NCBI RefSeq assembly: GCF_039534915.1
Contig: NZ_BAAAWE010000001.1
Coordinates: forward strand, 2,790,001-2,854,000
Origin: Streptomyces roseofulvus
GTDB lineage: Bacteria; Actinomycetota; Actinomycetes; Streptomycetales; Streptomycetaceae
Direction of reading: 5' to 3'
Length of the DNA: 64,000 nt
Shown here: one piece after another, positions 43,270 to 53,662 of the stretch
Numbering within the stretch: the stretch's first letter is position 1
Layout: the number at the start of each line of letters is the position of its first letter
The notes under the pieces: generated by a model
The model's database searches: none
Seen by the model: the letters and a program-made list of their open reading frames with translations, nothing else
What the model was told of the DNA's origin: nothing
Translations under genes and position numbers: made by a program

Positions 43270-45291
43270 GTGAAAATATCCTTCCTCCTGGTGGACCGCT
43301 GCCACATCGGCGGTGTGGTGAGCGCGATCCACAACCTGGCCGGTGCGCTCGTGGAGCACCACGAGGTGGAGCTGGTCGCCCTCCGCCGCAACCGCGACCA
43401 GGCGTTCTTCCCGCTGGACCCCCGGGTCAAGACCGTGGCGCTCTCCGACTACCGGAAGCACTCCCACACGTACGACGGCGACGACCCGCAGCTCGAGGTC
43501 TTCCCGCACATCTACCCGAACGAGCCCACGGACAAGAAGCCGTGGATCGGCCGGCTCGCCGAGAAGCGGCTGATGGAGTACCTGGCCACCACCGACGCCG
43601 ACGTCGTGGTCAGCAACAACCCCAAGATCACCATCATGCTGGCCTACTCCGACCGCGACTTCCTCAAGGTCGCGATGGAGCACTCGCGGCCCGCCCGGTA
43701 CGGCAGCCACATCCGCGACGCCCTCTTCCGCGACGCGTACCCGAAGATGGACGCGATCACCGCGCCGACGCCGGACGAGTGCCGGACCATCGCCGGGGTC
43801 GTCCCCGCCGTGAGCCACCTGCTCTCCCCCATGCCGAACTGCATCCCGGCCCACCAGGGCCAGATGTCCACCGGCGACAACAAGATCGTCGTCACGGCCG
43901 GCCTGCTCAAGCCGCACAAGGGCTTCGGCGACCTCATCGAGGCGTTCTCCACCGTGGCCCCCCGCCACCCGGACTGGAGCCTGCGGATCTACGGCTCCGG
44001 CCCCGAGCGCGCCAACCTGCGCAAGAAGATCGACGAGACCGACAGCAACAACCAGATCTTCCTGATGGGCCCGGCCACCCCGGTCACCCCGGAGTTCGCC
44101 AAGGCGTCCATCTTCGTCCTCCCCTCCCACCTGGAGGCGTTCGGCAACGTCACCGTCGAGGCGATGGCGGCCGGCCTCCCGGCGGTCTGCTACGACGCCC
44201 CGCACGGCCCGCGCAACATCATCAAGCAGGGCGAGGACGGCTACGTCGTCCCGCTCGGCGACAAGGAAGCGCTCGCCGAGCACATCGAGAAGCTGATCGC
44301 CGACGAGGACCTGCGCCGGAAGATGGCGGCCGCCGCGGTGGCCAACGTGGTCCGCTTCCAGGAGGCCGAGACCGCCGCCCGCTTCGAGCAGCTCGTCGAG
44401 ACCATGCGGGCCCGCCGGGCCATCCCCCGCACGGCCGCCGCCGTGGTGAGCCCGCAGGGCGACGTCCGGGTCCGCGTCGAGGGGCTGCCCGCCGACAGCG
44501 ACGCCCGGCTGGTCTGCAAGGACATCCGCAAGAAGGCCGACGAGGTCGTCGTCCCCTTCGTCGGCGACGAGGCGGTGGTCCCCGCGCTCGGCAAGCTCGT
44601 CGAGGGCGACTGGGAGCTCCAGATCCGCGCCGCCGGCTACGACCTGCCGCTCCGCTCGGCCGGCTGCGACACCCTCCAGATCCTGTCGCTGAAGCTGCCC
44701 CGCACCGAGGGCCCCGCGCTCTCCCTGCTGCTGCCGTACGCCCACACCGACGGCACCCTCCGGGTGCAGAGCCGGGTCCGCGCCCAGCACGTCGAGGTCG
44801 CGGCCATCAAGGCCGGCGCCAGCGCGATCGTCGTCGAGGCCGAGGCCTGGGGCGTCCAGCCCGGCCGGGGCAGCGTGATCGAGGCCGTCCACCGCAAGGA
44901 GGCCGACAAGAACTTCACCTTCCCGGTGAAGGCCGGTGCCGACGGGCGGTTCACCGCCTCCCTGGACAACGCCGCCGCGGCCCGCCTGCACCAGGCCGGC
45001 GCCGAGGACGTCTGGGACCTCTGGCTGCTGCCCGACCAGGACTCCCCCCGCGTCCGGGTCTGCAAGCTCGCCACCGACGTGCTCGTCCCGATGGACGTCT
45101 TCACCTTCCCGTACCCGGTGGTGAAGACGTCCGGCGCCCCGGTCCCGGCCTCCGTCGAGACCAAGCCGAAGAGCGGCTGGCGCAACCGCCTGGCGTCGGT
45201 GCCGACCGCCGTCGCCGGCGCCCGGCACGAGCTGCGCCCGTACTTCTCCAGCAACGGCCAGCTGTCGCTGAAGATCATCGACAAGAAGTAA
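43270..45291 (+). CDS. GT4 glycosyltransferase with C-terminal beta domain
   Basis: 673 residues, GTG start with GAGG about seven bases upstream. The N-terminal 400 residues are a GT-B glycosyltransferase: KISFLLVDRCHIGGVVSAIH at the start, KIVVTAGLLKPHKGFGDLIE, and SHLEAFGNVTVEAMAAGLPA with the nucleotide-sugar Glu motif. It resembles TagE/GT4 enzymes that act on wall polymers. Residues about 430-673 are beta-rich and end in a module (VWDLWLLPDQDSPRVRVCKL onward) shared with the separate protein at 33458. No membrane segment. It is convergent with the large GT2-TagF gene, with a strong hairpin between them. The sugar and acceptor are not readable. Confidence 0.9.
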   Translation: MKISFLLVDRCHIGGVVSAIHNLAGALVEHHEVELVALRRNRDQAFFPLDPRVKTVALSDYRKHSHTYDGDDPQLEVFPHIYPNEPTDKKPWIGRLAEKRLMEYLATTDADVVVSNNPKITIMLAYSDRDFLKVAMEHSRPARYGSHIRDALFRDAYPKMDAITAPTPDECRTIAGVVPAVSHLLSPMPNCIPAHQGQMSTGDNKIVVTAGLLKPHKGFGDLIEAFSTVAPRHPDWSLRIYGSGPERANLRKKIDETDSNNQIFLMGPATPVTPEFAKASIFVLPSHLEAFGNVTVEAMAAGLPAVCYDAPHGPRNIIKQGEDGYVVPLGDKEALAEHIEKLIADEDLRRKMAAAAVANVVRFQEAETAARFEQLVETMRARRAIPRTAAAVVSPQGDVRVRVEGLPADSDARLVCKDIRKKADEVVVPFVGDEAVVPALGKLVEGDWELQIRAAGYDLPLRSAGCDTLQILSLKLPRTEGPALSLLLPYAHTDGTLRVQSRVRAQHVEVAAIKAGASAIVVEAEAWGVQPGRGSVIEAVHRKEADKNFTFPVKAGADGRFTASLDNAAAARLHQAGAEDVWDLWLLPDQDSPRVRVCKLATDVLVPMDVFTFPYPVVKTSGAPVPASVETKPKSGWRNRLASVPTAVAGARHELRPYFSSNGQLSLKIIDKK

Positions 45292-45307
45292 CCGCCCCGG
45301 CGGACAC

Positions 45308-45347
45308 GAAGGAGCCCCGGCCCGCTTCCGCGGACCGGGGCTCCTTC
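45308..45347. terminator. Bidirectional terminator between GT4 and GT2-TagF genes
   Basis: Thirteen perfect pairs, GAAGGAGCCCCGG with CCGGGGCTCCTTC (45308-45320 and 45335-45347), 14-base loop, midway between convergent genes. Confidence 0.85.
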
Positions 45348-45371
45348 ACGTGCGCGCCCGGGGGGCACCGC

Positions 45372-48300
45372 CTACAGCGGCGCGCCCTCCTCGGCGATCT
45401 TGAACATCAGGTCGGCGACACGGCCGGCCGCGTGGCCGTCGTCCAGGTCGCAGAACTGGTGGTGGAACTCGTCGTACTTCTCCTGGTACGCGACCTGGAC
45501 CTCGTCGATCTCCCGGATCGCCGTGAGCAGGTCGTCCGAGGTCTCCACCAGCGGGCCCGGCGCGTCGTTCTCGAAGTCGAAGTAGAAGCCCCGCAGACGG
45601 TCGCGGTAGTGCTCCAGGTCGTACGTGAAGAACAGCATCGGGCGGCGCAGGTGCGCGTAGTCGAACATGACCGACGAGTAGTCCGTGATCATGATGTCGG
45701 CCGCCAGGTACAGGTCCGCGATGTCCGGGTACTCGGAGACGTCGTAGACGAAGCCGTTCCCGGCGCCCGGGATGCTGTCCACGATGTTCGAGTGACGGCG
45801 GATCAGGAAGACGTGGTCGTCACCGAGGCGACGGCGGGCGTCCTCCAGGTCCACCCGCAGGTCGAACTTGAACTGGCCGCGGGCGTGCGACAGGTCGTCG
45901 CGCCAGGTCGGCGCGTACAGCACGACCTTCTTGTCCGCGGGCAGGCCCAGCTTGGCCTTCACCTCGGCCGCGCGCTCGTCGCGGTCCTCGGCGTACAGGT
46001 AGTCGTTGCGCGGGTAGCCCGTCTCCGCGATCAGGCCGTTGTAGCCCATGGCCCGCTTCAGGATCGGGGTGGAGAAGCGGTTCGACGAGACCAGGATGTT
46101 CCAGCTCTCGGCTTCCTTGACCAGACGCTCGTGGTAGTTCGGGTCGAACTTCGGCGCGTCGATGTCCAGACCGATCTTCTTCAGCATCGTGCCGTGCCAG
46201 GTCTGCACGATCACCTGGCCCGCGCGGCGGCGGATCCAGTGCGGCAGGTGGGCATTGGTGATGATGTACCGCGAACGGGCCAGCGCCTCGTACCACTCAC
46301 GGCCCTGGAAGCGGACCGGCTGCACCGTGTCGGGCAGCTCCACCTGGCCGTCGCGGACCAGCCACAGGTGCTCGACGTCGGCACCCCGGCGCAGCAGCTC
46401 CTCGTGGATGGCGCGCGGGCTGTCCGAGTACTGCTTGCCGTTGTAGCTGATGTACAGGACCGAGTCGCGCAGCGGCAGCTCGCGGCCCTTCTCGTACACC
46501 TCCTGGCGCAGCTGGTACTGGCGGTTGTCGCCGCGCTCCAGCGGGGACAGGTCCGGCAGGCAGTTGAGCTGCGGGTGGTCCTGCCAGTGGACCTCCAGGC
46601 GGTTCTCGCGCCCGTTGTACGTGCTCTCCAGCGGGAACTGGGTGACGGCGAGCCGGTCGACGACGAGCGGCAGCGCCGGCGCGTCGTCCCCGGCCTCCAG
46701 GCGGAAGACCCAGCGGCCGGCCTTCAGCGGCAGGCCGCCGCCGGTGCCGGACATCGTGGACGGGCGGAAGGTCGCCTCGAAGGTGCCGTCCGCGCCCACG
46801 CTCAGCGGCACGGTCCGCTCGTCGAAGCGGTTCTTGGCGCTGACGACCAGGTGGTAGTCGGCCAGGTCCACCGGCGCGGTGCCGCGGATCAGGAAGGTGC
46901 CGTCGGTGGTGGCGATCCCGGTGATCTTGGCGCGCAGCGGGCGGCCGGCGAACTTCAGGTAGCCGTTGGTGCCGGAGAGCACCGCCACCTCGTTCAGCGG
47001 GGCGTCCTCGCCGAAGGCGTCGGTGAGCCGGACCTGGAGGTCGGCCAGACCGTCCTGGACCACGACCCGGTGACGGCGCGGCTTCGCCTCGCCCTCCTGG
47101 AGCTGGAGCTGGGTGCTCCAGTTGCGGCGCATGTTCTTGGCCGGGTCGGCGCCCGCCGTGTCGGCGGTCTCCAGGTGCTCCGGCAGCAGGGCCACGTCCT
47201 TCAGCGGGACGCGGATCCGCAGCTCGGTGCGCTCGCCGGCGGCGGACACGATCTCGGCGGGCACGAAGAACGCCTCGCCGCTGCTCTGGTTGATGATCCG
47301 CAGGGAGACCTCGACGCCCGGGGCGACGGACTCGCGCAGCAGACCGTCGACGACGATCGCGTCCCCGTCCGGCGCGAAGCCGGTGACCGTGAACGGCACC
47401 TTCTCGACGCGCAGCTTCAGCGCGGCGCGGCGCAGCTCCGGCACGATCCGGTGGGTCTCGTCGAGCCAGTGCGGCTGCGGGTAGGCGGTGTGGTCGGAGC
47501 CGTACGAGTGGACCGAGCGGGACCGCACCAGACCACCGGAGAGCACGCGCATGCCGACGTGCCAGAGACCCTCCTGCCACTGCCCGCCCTTGCGGAAGCG
47601 GGACAGGTCGATCTCGGTCTCCCAGCCGGCCCAGTCGAAGCTGTGACCGCGGTTCTTCCAGCCGGCGGCCGTGGTGGCGTCCTCGGTCTGGAGGTTCTTC
47701 AGCGGGATCAGCATCCGCCGCTGGGTGCCGTCCTTCTTCAGCTGGAGCAGCTTCACCACGGACCGCTTGCCGCTCTGGTCGACCCGGTCGATCCAGGCGT
47801 GACCGGCCAGCCGCAGCTTGCCGCCCGGCAGCCACTCCAGCTCCCGCAGCGGCGAACGCAGCTGCAGGTCCTGGTCCATCCGGAGGACCTTCTTCGGCAG
47901 CTGGGTGGACTCCAGGAACGGGTACTTCGCGTACCGGCGGAAGGAGCCGTCGAGCTCGACCGGCTCACCGATCCGCTCGGCCTCGATGAAGGCCAGGAGC
48001 TCGGCCAGGGCGTGCTTGCGGACCAGCAGCCACTTGACGCGCAGCGCCGTGGGCAGCTCCTTGACCGTCTTCAGGTCGATCTGGTCGAGGAACTTGTTGG
48101 CCGCGGCCATGAACTCCGCGCGGTACTCCTCGTCGCCGTCGGGCAGCACGTTGAGGAAGATGCGCAGGTCGCCGGTGAGGACGGTCTTGTCGTACTCGCG
48201 CTTGAGCGCCTCGGCGCCCGGCTCGGTGCGCTGGGCGAGGAAGCGGCTGACGCTCTCCACCGCGGAGGCGCGGTCGCGCGCGGCCTTCGGCTCGGTGCGG

Positions 48301-48968
48301 CGCTGGGTGATCGACGGGGCGGCCTCGCCCTCGCGCAGACGCCAGTAGTACGTGGTCTCGCTGATGATGTCGACGGACTCGGCGAGGTACTGCGCCGGGA
48401 CGATCACCGGGGTGTCCTCGTACAGCACGCCCTCGGGGAAGCGCAGCGCGTGCTGCTCCCAGAAGTCGCGGCGGAAGACCTTGTTGCAGGCGATGCGGTC
48501 GGTGAGCAGCGCGCGCTTCCGGCTGACGTGCGTCTTCTTGACCGCGCCCCGGGAGAGGAAGCGGTGCATCGGCGACTGCCAGATGCGGGTGGAGTTGATG
48601 TGCTCCACGTTGCCCGTGGCGAAGGAGGAGCCCGTCTCGTCGAGGGTCTCGATCATCAGCCGGTAGGCGTCCGGCGGGATCAGGTCGTCGCTGTCGACGA
48701 AGGCGATGAACTCGGCCTCCGGCGCCAGGCTGTCCAGACCGGTGTTACGGGCGGCGCCCAGGCCGGCGTTCTCCTTCCGGATGAGCCGGAAGCGGTCGTC
48801 CTTCGCCGCGAACTCCGCCGCGATCTCGTGGGACTCGTCGGTCGACCCGTCGTCCACCATGATCACTTCCAGGTCCTGGAAGGTCTGCACGGCGAGCGAG
48901 TTCAGGCAGGCGGGCAGGTAGTACGCCACGTTGTATATCGGGACGATGACGCTGAGCCTGGGAGCCAT
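45372..48968 (-). CDS. GT2 glycosyltransferase-TagF-like glycerophosphotransferase fusion
   Basis: 1198 residues in three parts. Residues 1-240 are a GT2 domain (LSVIVPIYNVAYYLPACLNS, VDDGSTD, FVDSDD, and EDTPVIVPAQYLA in the acceptor region). About 350-810 are beta-rich repeats, probably acceptor binding. Residues 830-1198 are a CDP-glycerol:glycerophosphotransferase domain like TagF, with the catalytic-type QTWHGTMLKK near 923, TGYPRND, VLYAPTWRD, IRRHSN and ITDYSSVMFDYAH near 1096. Such fusions add a sugar and an alditol-phosphate in turn and build teichoic-acid-like chains. It acts at the cytoplasmic membrane face. Divergent from the related, shorter gene at 49318. Confidence 0.92.
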   Translation of the reverse strand: MAPRLSVIVPIYNVAYYLPACLNSLAVQTFQDLEVIMVDDGSTDESHEIAAEFAAKDDRFRLIRKENAGLGAARNTGLDSLAPEAEFIAFVDSDDLIPPDAYRLMIETLDETGSSFATGNVEHINSTRIWQSPMHRFLSRGAVKKTHVSRKRALLTDRIACNKVFRRDFWEQHALRFPEGVLYEDTPVIVPAQYLAESVDIISETTYYWRLREGEAAPSITQRRTEPKAARDRASAVESVSRFLAQRTEPGAEALKREYDKTVLTGDLRIFLNVLPDGDEEYRAEFMAAANKFLDQIDLKTVKELPTALRVKWLLVRKHALAELLAFIEAERIGEPVELDGSFRRYAKYPFLESTQLPKKVLRMDQDLQLRSPLRELEWLPGGKLRLAGHAWIDRVDQSGKRSVVKLLQLKKDGTQRRMLIPLKNLQTEDATTAAGWKNRGHSFDWAGWETEIDLSRFRKGGQWQEGLWHVGMRVLSGGLVRSRSVHSYGSDHTAYPQPHWLDETHRIVPELRRAALKLRVEKVPFTVTGFAPDGDAIVVDGLLRESVAPGVEVSLRIINQSSGEAFFVPAEIVSAAGERTELRIRVPLKDVALLPEHLETADTAGADPAKNMRRNWSTQLQLQEGEAKPRRHRVVVQDGLADLQVRLTDAFGEDAPLNEVAVLSGTNGYLKFAGRPLRAKITGIATTDGTFLIRGTAPVDLADYHLVVSAKNRFDERTVPLSVGADGTFEATFRPSTMSGTGGGLPLKAGRWVFRLEAGDDAPALPLVVDRLAVTQFPLESTYNGRENRLEVHWQDHPQLNCLPDLSPLERGDNRQYQLRQEVYEKGRELPLRDSVLYISYNGKQYSDSPRAIHEELLRRGADVEHLWLVRDGQVELPDTVQPVRFQGREWYEALARSRYIITNAHLPHWIRRRAGQVIVQTWHGTMLKKIGLDIDAPKFDPNYHERLVKEAESWNILVSSNRFSTPILKRAMGYNGLIAETGYPRNDYLYAEDRDERAAEVKAKLGLPADKKVVLYAPTWRDDLSHARGQFKFDLRVDLEDARRRLGDDHVFLIRRHSNIVDSIPGAGNGFVYDVSEYPDIADLYLAADIMITDYSSVMFDYAHLRRPMLFFTYDLEHYRDRLRGFYFDFENDAPGPLVETSDDLLTAIREIDEVQVAYQEKYDEFHHQFCDLDDGHAAGRVADLMFKIAEEGAPL

Positions 48969-49317
48969 GTAGTTCTGCGTTCCTTTCCGGTTCAGACCCG
49001 CTCGACAGGCTCGAGCGTCTGAGGGGGTGACGGGGCGTGCTATCGGTTTTCAGCGGACCGATGGGGGTTCTCCCCTGACCGGGAGAGACCCGCCTGCCGG
49101 CCCGTCCGCCCCGGCGCCGGAGCGCAGCACCGCCGCAGCTCTTCAGAATAGACGATGGGCTCCTCGGCCGTTCGAACCCAGTTGGCCGCCGCCTCACCCG
49201 CCGGGAACACGCCGTTCACCCGCTTCCGGGCCCGGACGGCCGCCCGCGCCCGGAGAGACGTTCGAGTACTCCTGTCATACTGCGCTTGAGCGGTCCGACA
49301 GAGGAGAGACACACGGC
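48969..49317. other. 349-base divergent intergenic region of the two TagF-type genes
   Basis: No gene is visible. It must hold the promoters of both divergent genes. An inverted repeat CGCTCGA-caggc-TCGAGCG at about 48999-49017 lies in the leader of the minus-strand gene. On the plus side, TTCGAGTACTCCTGTCATACT near 49261 is locally AT-richer and may hold the promoter; GGAGAG at 49303-49308 is the ribosome-binding site of the 49318 gene. Confidence 0.45.
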
Positions 49318-51615
49318 ATGCCGTCTGCAGCTACCCCCCGTTTCAGCGTGATCATCCCTGTCTACGGGGTCGAGGGCTACATACGCGAATGCCTCGAATC
49401 GATCACCTCGCAGAGCTACCCGGACTTCGAGATCATCGCCGTCGACGACTGCTCCCAGGACAGCAGCGGCGCCATCGTCGACGAGTTCGCCGCCCGCGAC
49501 CCGCGGGTCCGCGCCGTGCACCGCGAGCAGAACGGCGGCATCGGCGCCGCCCGCAACACCGGCATAGCCCACGCCCGCGGCGACTACCTGCTCTTCCTCG
49601 ACGGCGACGACTCCATACGCCCCGGCTCGCTCCAGGCCATAGCCGAGCGGCTCGCCGAGACCGCCGACCCCGAGATCCTCCTCTTCGACTACGTCCGCAC
49701 CCACGTGGACGGCACCGTCGAGGCCAGCAAGTCCGGCAAGCACATCGCCTCCATCGGCGACCAGGTCGTCCGCCCCGCCGACCACCTGGAGCTGCTGCGG
49801 ATCTTCGCCGTCGTCTGGAACCGCGTCTACCGCCGCGACTTCTTCACCACCGGCGGCTTCACCGGCGACGGCTTCCGCTTCACCGACGGCCTCTACGAGG
49901 ACGCGCTGATGGTCTACACGACCATGGCCGCCGCCCAGCGCGTCGCCGGCCTGGAGTACGTCGTCGTCGAGTACCGCCAGCGCCGCCAGGGCAGCTCCAT
50001 GCGGAGCAGCTCGCCCCGCAAGCACTTCGTGATCTTCGACCAGTACCAGCGGGTCTTCGACTACCTCGAAGGCCGGCCCGGGCTCGACGCCTACCGCACG
50101 ATCGTCTTCGAGCGGATGGTCAGCCACTTCCTCTACACCCTCGCCCGCGGCTTCCGCATACCGCGCAGCCACCGCCGCGCCTACGTCCAGCAGGCCGGCA
50201 GGGCCTACCGCAGGAACGAGCCCAAGGGCTTCACCCCGCCCCCCGGCATCGCCGGCCTCAAGTTCAAGGTGCTGCGGACCGGCTCGTACGCCGCCTTCGA
50301 GTCGCTCAAGGCGGCCAACGGCACCCGCGAGACCGCCTTCCGCGCGCTGGGCCGGTCCAAGCGCTGGGGCGGCCGCAAGGCGCTGAAGACGTACTACGCG
50401 GTGCAGCGCCGGCTCCCCGTCGACGAGAACCTCGCCGTCTACTCCGCCTACTGGGGCCGCACCCCGGGCTGCAACCCGCTCGCCATCCACGACGCCGCCA
50501 AGAAGCTGGCGCCGAACCTGCGCGGCGTCTGGGTGGTCAACCAGGCGCACGCCGGCAAGCTGCCCGCCGGGATCAGCCGGGTCGCCCCCGCCACCTTCGG
50601 CTACTGGAAGGCCATGGCCCGGGCGAAGTACCTGGTCAACAACGTGAACTTCCCGGACTCCGTGGTGAAGCGCCCCGGCCAGGTCCACCTCCAGACCCAC
50701 CACGGCACCCCGCTGAAGCGGATGGGCCTGGACCAGCAGTACTACCCGGCCGTCGCCAAGAGCATGGACTTCGACAAGCTCATGGAGCGGGTCGACCGCT
50801 GGGACTGGAGCGTCTCCTCCAACCAGCACTCCACCGAGCAGTGGGAGCGGGTCTACCCGGCCCCCTTCCGCACCCTCAACGCCGGCTACCCGCGCAACGA
50901 CGTCTACTACCGGGCCACCGCCGAGGACGTCCGCCGGATCCGCGGCGCGCTCGGCATCGCGCCCGGCAAGACGGCGATCCTGTACGCGCCGACCGTCCGC
51001 GACCACCAGAAGGACGCCTTCGTCTCCCGTCTGGACCTGGCCCGCTTCGCCCGCGAGCTCGGCCCCGACCACGTCCTCCTGGTCCGCGCCCACTACTTCT
51101 ACGGCGCCGACCGCGAGCTGAGCGCGCTCGCCGAGCGCGGCGCGCTGATCGACGTCTCCCGCCACCCCTCGGTGGAGGAGCTGTGCCTGGCGTCGGACGC
51201 CCTGATCACGGACTACTCGTCGATCATGTTCGACTACGCCAACCTCGACCGGCCGATCGTCACCTACGCCGACGACTGGGAGATGTACCGGACCTGCCGC
51301 GGTGTGACCTTCGACCTGCTCTCCGGCGAGCCCGGCGACACCCCCGGCGTGATCGCCACCACCGAGGACGAGCTGATCGAGGCCTTCCGCAGCGGCGCCT
51401 GGGCCGCCGAGCCGGCCGCCGCCCTCCGCCGCGCCTTCCGCGAGCGCTTCTGCATGTGGGACGACGGCCACGCCGCCGAGCGCGTGGTCCGCGCGGTCTT
51501 CCTGGGCCAGGAGACCCTCACCCCGCCGGTGACCCCGGTGGCCGACCGCACCCCGGCCCCCACCCCGGAAGCCGCCGAGGCGGCCACCACCCGCCAGGAG
51601 CACGTCGCCGGCTGA
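49318..51615 (+). CDS. GT2 glycosyltransferase-TagF-like glycerophosphotransferase, short form
   Basis: 765 residues with the same two catalytic domains as the divergent 1198-residue protein but no large beta insertion. GT2 part: FSVIIPVYGVEGYIRECLES, AVDDCSQDSSG, FLDGDD, LYEDALMVYTTMA. After a basic linker, the TagF-like part has HLQTHHGTPLKRMG near 460 (HHGT where the partner has WHGT), AGYPRND, ILYAPTVRD, LVRAHYFY and ITDYSSIMFDYAN near 630. The C-terminal 30 residues are a Pro/Ala/Thr tail. Probably the primer or a second-unit transferase of the same polymer. ATG start; GGAGAG nine bases upstream. Confidence 0.92.
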   Translation: MPSAATPRFSVIIPVYGVEGYIRECLESITSQSYPDFEIIAVDDCSQDSSGAIVDEFAARDPRVRAVHREQNGGIGAARNTGIAHARGDYLLFLDGDDSIRPGSLQAIAERLAETADPEILLFDYVRTHVDGTVEASKSGKHIASIGDQVVRPADHLELLRIFAVVWNRVYRRDFFTTGGFTGDGFRFTDGLYEDALMVYTTMAAAQRVAGLEYVVVEYRQRRQGSSMRSSSPRKHFVIFDQYQRVFDYLEGRPGLDAYRTIVFERMVSHFLYTLARGFRIPRSHRRAYVQQAGRAYRRNEPKGFTPPPGIAGLKFKVLRTGSYAAFESLKAANGTRETAFRALGRSKRWGGRKALKTYYAVQRRLPVDENLAVYSAYWGRTPGCNPLAIHDAAKKLAPNLRGVWVVNQAHAGKLPAGISRVAPATFGYWKAMARAKYLVNNVNFPDSVVKRPGQVHLQTHHGTPLKRMGLDQQYYPAVAKSMDFDKLMERVDRWDWSVSSNQHSTEQWERVYPAPFRTLNAGYPRNDVYYRATAEDVRRIRGALGIAPGKTAILYAPTVRDHQKDAFVSRLDLARFARELGPDHVLLVRAHYFYGADRELSALAERGALIDVSRHPSVEELCLASDALITDYSSIMFDYANLDRPIVTYADDWEMYRTCRGVTFDLLSGEPGDTPGVIATTEDELIEAFRSGAWAAEPAAALRRAFRERFCMWDDGHAAERVVRAVFLGQETLTPPVTPVADRTPAPTPEAAEAATTRQEHVAG

Positions 51616-51625
51616 CGACCCCGCC

Positions 51626-51676
51626 CACACGAAGGGGCGCCCGGACGGAGATCCGTCCGGGCGCCCCTTTCGTGTG
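51626..51676. terminator. Bidirectional terminator between TagF-type and radical SAM genes
   Basis: A hairpin of more than 20 pairs (51626-51649 with 51652-51676) with a single bulged base, containing GGGGCGCCCGGACGGA in one arm. It follows one gene by 10 bases and lies six bases beyond the other's stop. Confidence 0.88.
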
Positions 51677-51681
51677 CGGGA

Positions 51682-53610
<1,929 letters not shown>

Positions 53611-53662
53611 CTCGAACCTTCGTGAGCTGGCAGGGGGGCGACTCTCAAGCGTACCCCGGTGC

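Noticed and set aside
43215..49022. A 1935-codon plus-strand open frame and many others of 300-1000 codons
   Set aside because: They are opposite- or shifted-frame shadows of well-identified genes in a high-GC genome; their translations are Arg/Pro/Ala/Gly-rich with no domain.
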